From CAYQJS01 sp964417895 (GTDB lineage: Bacteria; Chloroflexota; UBA6077; SHYK01), in NCBI GenBank assembly GCA_964417895.1, contig CAYQJS010000088.1, forward strand, positions 1-12,933: a stretch of DNA of 12,933 nt, read 5' to 3'. Position numbers and translations under genes: made by a program. Under the pieces are notes generated by a model. It searched no databases and had not been told where the DNA came from. It saw only the letters and a program-made list of their open reading frames with translations. This document shows positions 1 through 6,604 of this stretch, one piece after another; position 1 is the first letter of the stretch, and the number at the start of each line of letters is the position of its first letter.

Positions 1-37
1 GGTGAGCCTGTCGAACCACAAGCTCAGGGTGAGCGGG
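1..37. repeat. Dispersed inverted repeat unit (partial)
   Basis: The first bases carry GTGAGCCTGTCGAA followed by CAAGCTCAGGGTGAGCGG. Both halves resemble the very common bacterial dispersed repeat whose core reads TCGACA(A/G)GCTCAGG, here in two facing copies. This is pattern recognition, not a database match. The element may continue upstream of the window. It marks the start of a repeat-rich leader before leuC. Confidence 0.5.
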
Positions 38-69
38 TTTTTCAGCAGCCTGCTAATCTAGGACTGCTT

Positions 70-163
70 CTCCCCATGGGGGAGGGCCGGCTGAGTCCGA
101 CGTAGGCAGCCGAGGACGGGTGAGGGATCGCCCTCACCCCAACCCTCTCCTAGATGGAGAGGG
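70..163. repeat. Cluster of three palindromes upstream of leuC
   Basis: Three hairpin-forming repeats follow one another: CTCCCC/GGGGAG at 70-84, GGGTGAGGG/CCCTCACCC at 118-139 with an ATCG loop, and CCCTCTCC/GGAGAGGG at 143-163 with a TAGAT loop. The same CCCTCAC...CCTCTCC vocabulary recurs at 9451-9625, so these are REP-like dispersed elements. The last hairpin ends one base before the GGAGGG that serves as leuC ribosome binding site. No stop-type U tract follows, so a terminator is unlikely. Confidence 0.65.
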
Positions 164-176
164 GGAGGGAGCACAC

Positions 177-1466
177 ATGGGACATACGCTTGCCGAGAAG
201 ATCATCGCCGCCCACTGCGATCGGGACGAGGTCTGGCCGGGCGACTTCGTCGACGTCAACCTGGACCTGGTCATGGCCAACGACGTCACAGCGCCGCTCG
301 CCATCCGCGAGTTCCGCAAGCTGGGTGTCAGCCACGTATTCGACCGCGACAAGGTCGTCCTCGTCGGGTCGCATTTCGTCCCCGCGAAGGACATCGCCTC
401 CGCACAGAACATGAAGGAGATGCGCGAATTCGCGCGCGAGCAGGAGATCACGCACTTCTTCGAGCCGGGTAAGGGAGGGATCGAGCACGCGCTCCTGCCT
501 CAAGAGGGGATCGTGGCGCCAGGCGAGATCGTGCTCGGGGCCGATTCGCACACCAATACCTACGGCGCGATCCAGTGCCTCGCCTCGGGCTTCGGCAGCA
601 CGGACTGCGCCATCGCCATGGCAACCGGGAAGACCTGGATGAAGGTACCGGCGAGCATCAAAGTCGTTTTCACCGGGAAGCGGAGGCCCTGGGTGACGGG
701 CAAGGACTTCATCCTGCGGCTCATTGGAGAGATCGGTGTCGAGGGGGCGAACTACCAGTCACTGGAGTTCCACGGCGAGGCCCTGCACGACCTCAGCATC
801 TTCGAGCGCTTCACCATGGTCAACATGACGACTGAGGCGCAGGCGAAATGCGGCCTCTACTTCGTGGACGAGAAGACGCTCGAGTATGTCAACCCAAAGG
901 TCAAGCGGCCTTTCGTCTACTACGAGCCAGACCCGGATGCTGAATACGTGCGCGTTGTGGAGATAGACGTCTCCGATATGGAGCCGCAGGTGGCGATGCC
1001 ATTCCTGCCATCGAACACGTCCGCGATCCGCGAAGCCGCGGGCACGGAGCTCGACCAGGTGTTTATCGGCTCCTGCACCAACGGCTGGCTGCCGGACATC
1101 CGCATTGCCGCCAGTATCATGCGGGGCCACACGGTGCACCCGAACATCCGCTGCGTCGTGATCCCCGCCACCCAGCAGATCTTCGTCGACGCGCTCAAGG
1201 AGGGCCTGATCGAGGTGTTCGCCGAAGCGGGCGCCGCGGTCGCCGCCGGCACCTGCGGCCCGTGCCTCGGCGGCTCCCTGGGAGTGCTCGCCCCGGGAGA
1301 GAAGGCGGCCAGCACGAGCAACCGCAACTTCCCCGGACGGATGGGTCACAAGACGGCCGGCGTCTACCTGATGAGTCCGGCGATGGCCGCGGCGGCCGCG
1401 ATCCTGGGCCACGTGCCGCACCCCGACGAGGTGGACGACCTGGTGCGCGAGAAAGCCCCTGCGTGA
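177..1466 (+). CDS. leuC: 3-isopropylmalate dehydratase large subunit
   Basis: Large subunit of isopropylmalate isomerase, which converts 2-isopropylmalate to 3-isopropylmalate in cytosolic leucine synthesis; it acts as a heterodimer with LeuD. From ATG 177 the protein has 429 residues, the size of the shorter archaeal/bacterial LeuC-HacA branch rather than the roughly 465-residue E. coli type. Visible signatures are GADSHTNTYG (121-130), the 4Fe-4S ligand Cys300 in GSCTNG, and Cys360/Cys363 in CGPC, followed by SNRNFPGRMG. An in-frame GTG at 120 would add 19 residues read through a palindromic repeat, so ATG 177 is preferred; GGAGGG lies 7 bases before it. leuD and leuB follow on the same strand. 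Homoaconitase-like activity cannot be excluded for this subfamily, but the linked leuD and leuB favour leucine. Confidence 0.95.
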   Translation: MGHTLAEKIIAAHCDRDEVWPGDFVDVNLDLVMANDVTAPLAIREFRKLGVSHVFDRDKVVLVGSHFVPAKDIASAQNMKEMREFAREQEITHFFEPGKGGIEHALLPQEGIVAPGEIVLGADSHTNTYGAIQCLASGFGSTDCAIAMATGKTWMKVPASIKVVFTGKRRPWVTGKDFILRLIGEIGVEGANYQSLEFHGEALHDLSIFERFTMVNMTTEAQAKCGLYFVDEKTLEYVNPKVKRPFVYYEPDPDAEYVRVVEIDVSDMEPQVAMPFLPSNTSAIREAAGTELDQVFIGSCTNGWLPDIRIAASIMRGHTVHPNIRCVVIPATQQIFVDALKEGLIEVFAEAGAAVAAGTCGPCLGGSLGVLAPGEKAASTSNRNFPGRMGHKTAGVYLMSPAMAAAAAILGHVPHPDEVDDLVREKAPA

Positions 1467-1487
1467 CCAGTGGCGAGCAACGTACAT

Positions 1488-1640
1488 TGTCATGCTGAGC
1501 CGCAGGCGAAGCATCTGAAGGTGGGTACAGGCAGGTGGCCCTGGGCGATACCCGACTTCAGATTCTTCGCCTACGGCTCAGAATGACAGGGCAGGCTCAG
1601 AACAATGACAGGGGCAGGCTCAGCATGACAGGGGGCGGCG
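1488..1640. repeat. Long inverted repeat and tandem tails between leuC and leuD
   Basis: Two 33-base arms (1488-1520 and 1556-1588) are inverted copies matching at 30 of 33 positions, around a 35-base loop. The arm core reads GAGCCGCAGGCGAAG on the left and its near complement on the right. After the right arm, the tail CTCAG..ATGACAGGG is repeated at about 1595-1613 and 1620-1635, giving three tail units in total. The arms resemble the dispersed repeat family built on GTCATTCTGAGC. It fills most of the 214-base leuC-leuD gap, so transcription through it would form a very stable hairpin. Confidence 0.8.
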
Positions 1641-1680
1641 TTCGGGTGCCATGACGTATCGATGAAGAAGAGGAGCAGAC

Positions 1681-2196
1681 ATGAAGGTTCGTGGGCGGGT
1701 CTGGAAATACGGGGACAACGTCGATACCGACGTCATCATCCCGGCTCGCTATCTGACGATGACCGAAGAGGCGGACCTCGGGCGCCATTGCTTCGAGGAT
1801 CTCGACGCTGAGTTCGTGAGCAAGGTGCAGCCCGGTGACATCGTCCTCGCGGGCAACCTGTTCGGCTGTGGCTCCTCGCGAGAGCACGCCCCGATCGCTA
1901 TCAAAGCGGCCGGCTGTAGCGCCGTGGTCGCGCGCTCGTTCGCCCGGATTTACCTGCGGAACAGTGTGAACGTCGGATTGCCGCCGGTGGAGTGCCCATC
2001 CATCTACGATGAGACAGAGACGGGCGACGTGCTCGAGTTCGACCTCGCCGAGGGAACCGTCACCAATACCCGAACCGGGGCGGTGCACACCAGCGCCCCC
2101 TATCCGCAGTTCATGCTCGACATCCTCGACGCTGGTGGGCTCGTGCCCTATACGCGAGAGAGGCTGGCCCGCGAGGCCTCAGGCGCTAATGGCTGA
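1681..2196 (+). CDS. leuD: 3-isopropylmalate dehydratase small subunit
   Basis: Small (swivel) subunit of isopropylmalate isomerase, 171 residues, the usual length for the short LeuD type that partners the HacA-like large subunit. Signatures are YGDNVDTDVIIPARYL (10-25), the substrate-recognition loop region near residues 24-30, and GNLFGCGSSREHAPIAI (58-74), which holds the conserved GSSREHA helix. The start ATG 1681 is preceded by GAGGAG at about 1671-1676. Its stop overlaps the leuB start by 8 bases, so translation of the two is probably coupled. leuC is separated from it by a repeat-filled gap, unusual for subunits needed in equal amounts. Confidence 0.95.
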   Translation: MKVRGRVWKYGDNVDTDVIIPARYLTMTEEADLGRHCFEDLDAEFVSKVQPGDIVLAGNLFGCGSSREHAPIAIKAAGCSAVVARSFARIYLRNSVNVGLPPVECPSIYDETETGDVLEFDLAEGTVTNTRTGAVHTSAPYPQFMLDILDAGGLVPYTRERLAREASGANG

Positions 2197-3295
2197 CGCG
2201 TTGCGCGAGGCGAACATCTGTGTGATGCCCGGGGACGGCGTCGGGCCCGAAGTGACCGCGGAGGCCCGCCGCGTCCTCGAGGCGATCGGGCGGCTCTACG
2301 GGCACCGGTTCTCGTTTTTTGAGGAGCCGATCGGTGGCAACTGCATCGATGAGTACGGCGTCGCGCTGCGGCCCGAGAGCCTGCGCCGCGCCAAGCGCAG
2401 CGCCGCGGTGCTGTTCGGCGCCGTTGGCGGCCCCAAGTGGGACGACCCCGCGGCCCCCACGCGACCTGAGGACGGGCTGCTCGCCATCCGCAAGGGGCTG
2501 GCGCTGTACGCGAACCTGCGACCCGTCCGTGTCTACGGCCCCCTTGCGGACAATTCCCCTCTTAAGTCGCCCGAGTTGAGGTCCACTGATTTCATCGTCG
2601 TGCGCGAGCTCACCGGCGGCCTCTACTTCGGCAAGCCAAAGCGCATCTGGGACACTGCGTCGGGCCGGCGGGCCGTGGACACTTGCGCCTATTCCGAGGC
2701 CGAGATCGAGCGTGTCCTGCGAACCGCCTTTGCCCTGGCGCGGCAGCGTCGATCCAAGCTCGCCTCGGTGGACAAGGCGAACGTGATGAAAACGGGCCAA
2801 CTGTGGCGGCAAGTGGCGACGCGGCTCGCGGGAGAGTACCCCGACGTGCAGGTCGAGCACGTGCTGGCCGACACATGCGCGATGCGTCTTGTGTTGCGGC
2901 CACAGGACTTCGACGTCATCGTGACCGAAAATACGTTTGGCGACATCCTCACCGACGAGGCGGCGGTCATCGGTGGGTCCATGGGGATGCTGCCGTCCGC
3001 TAGCCTGGGCAGCGGTGCGCTGGGACTGTACGAGCCCATTCACGGGACGGCGCCCGACATTGCCGGCAAAGGGATCGCCAATCCTCTAGCGGCGATCCTC
3101 AGCGCAGCGCTGCTGCTTCGCTATTCTCTGCGGCTCGAGCACGAAGCGGCCGTGATCGAGAGTGCGGTCGAGGAAGTTCTTCAGGAAGGCGTTCGGACCG
3201 TGGATATCGCGGCCGGAGGGTACGCGGTCGGCACGCGGGAAATGGCGGATGCGGTGATCCAGGAGATCGCGGGGCGGCGCGAGGGTGCTTTATAA
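2189..3295 (+). CDS. leuB: 3-isopropylmalate dehydrogenase
   Basis: NAD-dependent oxidative decarboxylase that turns 3-isopropylmalate into 2-oxoisocaproate, 368 residues, normal for LeuB. Signatures include GDGVGPEV (15-22), the substrate arginines in LALYANLRP (about 104-112) and RELTGGLYFG (139-148), the catalytic lysine in VDKANVM (194-200), metal-ligand aspartates at about 228 and in TENTFGDILTDEA (246-258), and the NAD-binding EPIHGTAPDIAGKGIANP (282-299). The start ATG 2189 lies inside leuD in another frame. An upstream in-frame start at 2009 would read far into leuD and is rejected. The 3' end overlaps the next gene and contains a TATAAT sequence. Confidence 0.96.
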   Translation: MADALREANICVMPGDGVGPEVTAEARRVLEAIGRLYGHRFSFFEEPIGGNCIDEYGVALRPESLRRAKRSAAVLFGAVGGPKWDDPAAPTRPEDGLLAIRKGLALYANLRPVRVYGPLADNSPLKSPELRSTDFIVVRELTGGLYFGKPKRIWDTASGRRAVDTCAYSEAEIERVLRTAFALARQRRSKLASVDKANVMKTGQLWRQVATRLAGEYPDVQVEHVLADTCAMRLVLRPQDFDVIVTENTFGDILTDEAAVIGGSMGMLPSASLGSGALGLYEPIHGTAPDIAGKGIANPLAAILSAALLLRYSLRLEHEAAVIESAVEEVLQEGVRTVDIAAGGYAVGTREMADAVIQEIAGRREGAL

Positions 3296-3947
3296 TCCGC
3301 GCGGCTTCCAGGTTGGAGGGGCTTCGATAAACTATCCGGGCAACTATCCGGGCACCCCAGGGTACGGGCGGAACGCCGGTCGCTCGCAGGCACGGACCAA
3401 TCTAATCCCGCTTACCGAGGCGAGACGGCTTCGGGAGCGACGGGCGGCCGACTTAGCCCCCGGCAGCGGAGACGGCATCATCCTCCCATGGCCGGGTAAG
3501 CGCACCGGGCTCGATCGCCAGCAGGGCGGTGCCGTGCGCCGAAGGCGGCGCAGAGCGCCAGTTGTACGAGGCTGGATGCCGATGGCTCTCGCCGGTATCC
3601 TCGTGGCCGCGATGGCCCTCTTCCTTACGACGGTCCGCATGGTCGCCGAGCGCCCAGGGCCGAGCGTCGAAGCCACCAGTGTGAGCGCAGCCAGAGGAGA
3701 GGCCCCAAGTGAGCCCGCGTTGCTGCCTGCGGCGGAGGCCATACGCCCAGTGGAGGTTGCCCCAGCCCCGAGGTCGAGCGACGTTCGCTTCACAGCGCGT
3801 CAGGTGGAGCCCTCCTACACCGTCGTGCAGGGAGACTCACTGTTCGTTATCGCGCAACGCTTCAGCACGACCGCCGAAGCCATCCAGAGCATCAACAACC
3901 TGCCGGATACAGCGTTACGGGTAGGCCAGCGACTGGTCATTCCCTGA
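3285..3947 (+). CDS. Single-pass membrane protein with C-terminal LysM domain
   Basis: A 220-residue protein with a basic, Pro/Gly-rich N-terminal region (RRRRRR at 85-90). One membrane segment spans about 97-118 (GWMPMALAGILVAAMALFLTT). A low-complexity Ala/Pro linker (120-170) follows, then a LysM domain at 177-220 with SYTVVQGDSLFVIAQRFS and the closing GQRLVIP. LysM modules bind the N-acetylglucosamine of peptidoglycan or chitin, so a cell-wall-anchoring role on the outer face of the membrane is likely. The start is uncertain. GTG 3285 overlaps leuB by 11 bases but has no good ribosome site. The strongest Shine-Dalgarno (GGAGGGG, 3315-3321) sits 5 bases before an ATA codon at 3327. A GTG at 3534 is another option. 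No catalytic domain is visible. Confidence 0.8.
   Translation: MLYNPRGFQVGGASINYPGNYPGTPGYGRNAGRSQARTNLIPLTEARRLRERRAADLAPGSGDGIILPWPGKRTGLDRQQGGAVRRRRRRAPVVRGWMPMALAGILVAAMALFLTTVRMVAERPGPSVEATSVSAARGEAPSEPALLPAAEAIRPVEVAPAPRSSDVRFTARQVEPSYTVVQGDSLFVIAQRFSTTAEAIQSINNLPDTALRVGQRLVIP
3291..3296 (+). promoter_or_regulatory. Possible -10 element at the end of leuB
   Basis: A perfect TATAAT overlaps the leuB stop codon, in a setting (TTTATAATCCGCG) similar to the -10 element of the downstream tRNA-Gly gene. No convincing -35 box is seen 16-18 bases upstream. If active it would start transcription near 3303 and separate the LysM and M20 genes from the leu genes. Transcription from here would exclude the annotated GTG start at 3285. 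Confidence 0.4.
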
Positions 3948-3959
3948 GGTTCTTGCCCG

Positions 3960-5138
3960 ATGCCAAACCTCACTCCGTACGACGAGGATCCGGCGCGCAG
4001 CGAGCTGGTGGCGCTTCGTCGCGAGTTGCATCGCCACCCTGAAGTCGGGTTCGCGGAGCGACGCACCTCTGCCTACGTGGGCGAGCGGATGGCGGCCGCC
4101 GGCCTCGAGATTCGCCAGATGGCCACCACCGGGTTGCTGGCAACGCTGCGAGGCGACAGGCCCGGCCCGACGACCCTCGTGCGCGCCGAGCTGGACGCCC
4201 TGCCCATCCACGAGACCTCAAGTGTTCCCTACAGGTCCCAGAACGATGGCGTCATGCACGCGTGCGGGCACGACGCCCACATGGCCATCGCCTTGGTCGT
4301 GGCCGAGCGCCTCGCGGCCATTCGGGAGGACGTTCGCGGGACGATCAAGTTCGCGTTCCAGCCAGCCGAAGAGATCGCCGGCGGCGCCAAGCAGATGATT
4401 GAGGAAGGGGCCCTCGAGAATCCCACAGTGGACCGATCCATCGCCCTGCACGTGTGGCAGGACCTGCCCGTGGGAATCGTGGCCGTGGCGAGCGGCGCTT
4501 GCTGGGCGGCGGTCGACGACCTCACGTTCACCGTGCGCGGCCGCTCGGGCCACGGCGCCATGCCCCACCAGGCGATCGACGCGGTCGTGGTGGCAGCGCA
4601 GATCGTGACGGCATTGCAAACAGTCGTGAGCCGGACGCGATCGCCTTTTGCCCCGGCGGTGCTCACCATCGGCAGTATCCACGGCGGGACGGCCTGGAAC
4701 ATCATTGCCGACCGGGTCGAGATGCGTGGGACCCTGCGAACGTTCGATGCGGCGGTCCGCGAGCGCCTCCTCGGCCAGTTGACCCGCATCGCGCGCGGCA
4801 TCGCTGAGTCGATGGAGGCGACCTGCGAGGTCGAGGACCGCTATGGGGCCCCGCCCGTAGTCAACGATCCCGAGGTGGCCGACCTGGTGCGAGAGGCCGT
4901 CGCGCCGATAGTCGGAGAGGAGCATGTGCTGGTGGCCGACCCCGCGGCATGGGGTGACGACTTTGCATACTTCGCGCAAGACACTCCGGGCTGCCTGTTT
5001 GACGTCGGCTCGGCAAATGCCTCTAAGGGGCTGGACAAGGGGCACCACAACTCGGCCTTCGACATCGATGAGGATTGCCTTCCCATCGCAGCGGCATCAC
5101 TCGAGGCCATCCTCCGCCGCATCGCAGTGACGCTGTAG
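3960..5138 (+). CDS. M20 family metallo-amidohydrolase (M20D, IAA-amino-acid hydrolase type)
   Basis: A 392-residue cytosolic hydrolase of the M20D/HipO-AmhX-IAA-amidohydrolase group, which cleaves amide bonds of N-acyl or aryl-conjugated amino acids. Motifs: ELHRHPEVGF (22-31), VRAELDALPI (74-83), the metal site MHACGHDAH (99-107, Cys102 and His104), QPAEE (134-138), LHVW (163-166), the dimerisation-domain GRSGHGAMPH (194-203), WGDDFAYF, and a C-terminal GHHNSAF with the last metal His. RAELDALP replaces the usual RADMDALP. The gene starts 12 bases after the LysM gene with only a weak GAGG before it, so coupling is plausible. Its TAG stop lies 32 bases before a tRNA-Gly gene. The substrate cannot be told; peptide or amino-acid conjugate salvage is a guess. 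Confidence 0.93.
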   Translation: MPNLTPYDEDPARSELVALRRELHRHPEVGFAERRTSAYVGERMAAAGLEIRQMATTGLLATLRGDRPGPTTLVRAELDALPIHETSSVPYRSQNDGVMHACGHDAHMAIALVVAERLAAIREDVRGTIKFAFQPAEEIAGGAKQMIEEGALENPTVDRSIALHVWQDLPVGIVAVASGACWAAVDDLTFTVRGRSGHGAMPHQAIDAVVVAAQIVTALQTVVSRTRSPFAPAVLTIGSIHGGTAWNIIADRVEMRGTLRTFDAAVRERLLGQLTRIARGIAESMEATCEVEDRYGAPPVVNDPEVADLVREAVAPIVGEEHVLVADPAAWGDDFAYFAQDTPGCLFDVGSANASKGLDKGHHNSAFDIDEDCLPIAAASLEAILRRIAVTL

Positions 5139-5152
5139 CAGGCTTTCGGCGG

Positions 5153-5158
5153 TATAAT
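5153..5158 (+). promoter_or_regulatory. -10 element of tRNA-Gly copy 1
   Basis: TATAAT lies 12 bases before the mature 5' end of the tRNA, a typical distance for a short leader. The region is conserved in copy 2 as TAAAAT. A matching -35 box is not clear; GTGACG at 5127-5132 is 20 bases away, which is long. Confidence 0.6.
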
Positions 5159-5170
5159 CTGCCACGCTTC

Positions 5171-5245
5171 GCGGTCGTGGTGTAACGGCAACACGCCAGC
5201 TTCCCAAGCTGGATAGTGCGGGTTCGAATCCCGTCGACCGCTCCA
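5171..5245 (+). tRNA. tRNA-Gly (anticodon CCC), CCA encoded
   Basis: The cloverleaf folds fully: acceptor GCGGTCG/CGACCGC, D arm GTGT-AACGGCA-ACAC, anticodon arm CCAGC-TTCCCAA-GCTGG with anticodon CCC, a five-base variable loop, and T arm GCGGG-TTCGAAT-CCCGT with one G-T closing pair. The discriminator is T (5242) and CCA is encoded at 5243-5245. It reads GGG codons (and possibly GGA less well). The gene body is 72 bases plus CCA. It is transcribed in the same direction as the M20 gene and probably from its own -10 element at 5153. Confidence 0.96.
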
Positions 5246-5471
5246 ATAACCACGGAAGGGTTCCTTGTATCAGCTCACCGGAACAGCATGGGCCGGTAGC
5301 GAATGGCGCAGGGGCACATTGCCTTCGACCTGATTTTGCCCGATGATCGCCCCTAACCCTGGGTTGGAACACTTACCGCGTCTGTAGCAAATTGCCGTAG
5401 TAAAGGCTTATGACTTCCTGCGTGATGGCTACGGCGTGGCGATCAGCAGGAGGGCGCGTAAGGAGCGTGTG
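5246..5471. other. Intergenic region after tRNA-Gly copy 1
   Basis: These 226 bases contain no supportable gene. A short GGAA-GGG-TTCC stem at 5254-5264 followed by TTGT could be a weak tRNA terminator. AACCC-T-GGGTT at 5355-5365 is a small palindrome. The reading frame of the following cupin gene is open from 5388, but there is no ATG before 5472. Confidence 0.5.
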
Positions 5472-5795
5472 ATGCCAAGAGACATCGAGGTTGATAGCAA
5501 CAAACTCGAGTGGAAGCCAACACGATCGCCGGGCGTCTGGAGCAAGAACCTCCGCAGGGATGAGCAGACAGGAACGAGGTCGCTTCTCAAATTTGAGGTG
5601 AATTCCTACATGTCTCGGCACATGCACCCGGCAGGCGAGGAAGTGCTGGTCCTAGAAGGACGGGTCCGGGTAGAGGACTCATGGTGTGAGGCGGGGTGCT
5701 ACCTCTACTCTCCACCTGGGAGCTCAGACGACGTCTATTCGGACACTGGCGCCTTGCTTTTCGTCGCCCTTCCAAAACCAGCCGTCCATGTTTGA
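5472..5795 (+). CDS. Small cupin (ChrR-type) domain protein
   Basis: A 107-residue single-domain protein. The first cupin motif reads RHMHPAGEEVLVLEGRV, with two His and the Glu pair expected for metal binding. The turn CEAGCYLYSPPGSSDDVYS matches the second motif of ChrR/cupin_7-like proteins, but Asp stands where the metal-binding His normally is. The ending TGALLFVAL fits the last strand. ATG 5472 is chosen because AGGAG (5461-5465) lies 6 bases before it; a GTG at 5436 would add 12 basic residues. The gene sits between the two tRNA-Gly copies, upstream of an Uma2 gene. The role is unknown; metal-poor sensor or sugar/aryl dioxygenase relatives are possible. Confidence 0.82.
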   Translation: MPRDIEVDSNKLEWKPTRSPGVWSKNLRRDEQTGTRSLLKFEVNSYMSRHMHPAGEEVLVLEGRVRVEDSWCEAGCYLYSPPGSSDDVYSDTGALLFVALPKPAVHV

Positions 5796-5915
5796 CAAAG
5801 GCCGTCCGGTGTCTGGACGGGACCCCGATGGCGAAGTCCGGGCGCACGTCACTCGAGGCCCGCCACCACCTCATCGACGAGCGATAATGGGTGCGGTTGA
5901 AGCTGGGGTAGGGCC
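5796..5915. other. Gap with a 19-codon open frame
   Basis: Between the cupin and Uma2 genes an ATG at 5831 opens a frame ending TAA at 5888-5890, coding MAKSGRTSLEARHHLIDER. There is no clear ribosome site and the peptide is not recognised. It may be chance or the start of a lost gene. GTCCGGTGTCTGGAC near 5807-5819 is a short imperfect palindrome. Confidence 0.25.
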
Positions 5916-6461
5916 ATGCCGGTGAGCGAGCGGACCTTCTTCCACCTCGCATTGGAGGACCCGGGGCAGTGGGAGCTTTACTGCGGGTACCTGCGGCGGA
6001 AGCCAGCCATGACCGCTGAGCATAACCGTGTGGCCTGGCGACTCTCTTTTCGCCTGGGACAACAATTGGACAGCAGCCGGTTCGAGGTACGGCTCGGGAT
6101 GGGGCACGTGCGCCGCACATCGGAGAACTACTATATCCCTGATGTGTTTGTCGTCCCGGTTGAGCTCGTCCGTCCGTTACGGGGACTACGTGACGTTCTC
6201 GAAGCCTACGATGCCCCGCTACCCCTCGTGGTCGAGGTTTGGTCCCCCTCGACCGGTGACTACGATGTTGATTCGAAGCTGCCGGAGTACCAGCGGCGCG
6301 GGGACCTGGAGATCTGGCGCATCCATCCCTACGACCGCACGCTGACCGCGTGGCGACGGCAGGCGGACGCCAGCTATACCGAGTCGCATTACACCGGTGG
6401 CACGGTCCAACCTGTCGCGCTGCCCGGCGTCGCGATCGACCTGGATACTCTGTTCGACTGA
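5916..6461 (+). CDS. Uma2 family (DUF820) PD-(D/E)XK endonuclease-like protein
   Basis: A 181-residue protein, the normal size of Uma2 proteins. These carry a restriction-endonuclease-like PD-(D/E)XK fold, are expanded in Cyanobacteria, Chloroflexota and Deinococcota, and are often tied to mobile DNA; their biological role is unsettled. Catalytic-type residues are visible: Asp in YIPDVFVVP (about 74-82), Glu in LVVEVWSPST (about 104-113) and Lys in DSKLPEYQRRGDLEIW (about 119-134). The C-terminus VALPGVAIDLDTLF is the usual family ending. ATG 5916 follows GGGGTAGGG. It lies between two tRNA-Gly copies, which supports an accessory origin for this segment. Confidence 0.9.
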   Translation: MPVSERTFFHLALEDPGQWELYCGYLRRKPAMTAEHNRVAWRLSFRLGQQLDSSRFEVRLGMGHVRRTSENYYIPDVFVVPVELVRPLRGLRDVLEAYDAPLPLVVEVWSPSTGDYDVDSKLPEYQRRGDLEIWRIHPYDRTLTAWRRQADASYTESHYTGGTVQPVALPGVAIDLDTLFD

Positions 6462-6514
6462 CCACCCGCACCCTTCCGCTCGCAGGCAACGACCCTGTAG
6501 CCCGCTTTCAGCGG

Positions 6515-6520
6515 TAAAAT
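6515..6520 (+). promoter_or_regulatory. -10 element of tRNA-Gly copy 2
   Basis: TAAAAT occupies the position of TATAAT in copy 1, again 12 bases before the tRNA. The change at the third base probably weakens it. The identical spacing shows that the promoter was duplicated together with the gene. Confidence 0.5.
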
Positions 6521-6532
6521 CTGCCACGCTTC

Positions 6533-6604
6533 GCGGTCGTGGTGTAACGACAACACGCTAGCTTCCCAAGCTGGATGGTGCGGGTTCGAATCCCGTCGAC
6601 CGCT
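6533..6604 (+). tRNA. Second tRNA-Gly (CCC), diverged, no encoded CCA
   Basis: The 72-base body is a copy of the gene at 5171 with three substitutions. The D loop AACGGCA becomes AACGACA, removing one of the two conserved guanines (G19 position). The anticodon stem pair C-G becomes T-G. The variable loop ATAGT becomes ATGGT. The acceptor, T arm and anticodon loop TTCCCAA are intact. The three bases after the discriminator are GCA, so CCA must be added after transcription. Loss of a D-loop G is expected to weaken the D-T loop contact, so this copy may be poorly functional or decaying. Confidence 0.85.

Larger units (their letters stand above)
5123..5260. repeat. tRNA-containing direct repeat, copy 1
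   Basis: This segment holds the last codons of the M20 gene, a -10 element, the whole tRNA-Gly gene and a few bases after it. It is repeated at 6485-6623 in direct orientation. The 120 bases up to the discriminator align without gaps with about a dozen substitutions. Because the left flank here is part of a real gene, this is presumably the original copy. Confidence 0.85.

Noticed and set aside
2009..2188. Upstream extension of leuB inside leuD
   Set aside because: The extra 60 residues are Arg/Ser/Pro-rich out-of-frame leuD sequence; LeuB proteins begin near the ATG at 2189.
2186..3043. Long minus-strand frame opposite leuB
   Set aside because: It is a shadow frame caused by GC-rich codon bias, with no recognisable motif. 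The same holds for those opposite leuC (759-1514) and the solute-binding protein (10149-11102).
5097..5372. Minus-strand open frame across tRNA-Gly copy 1 (reads GFEPALSSLGSW)
   Set aside because: This is the well-known spurious peptide obtained by translating the antisense of a tRNA gene; a similar frame occurs opposite copy 2.
5171..6604. Classical integrative element inserted in tRNA-Gly
   Set aside because: No integrase gene lies between the copies, and the repeat includes the whole tRNA plus promoter and M20 tail rather than only a 3' attachment core.
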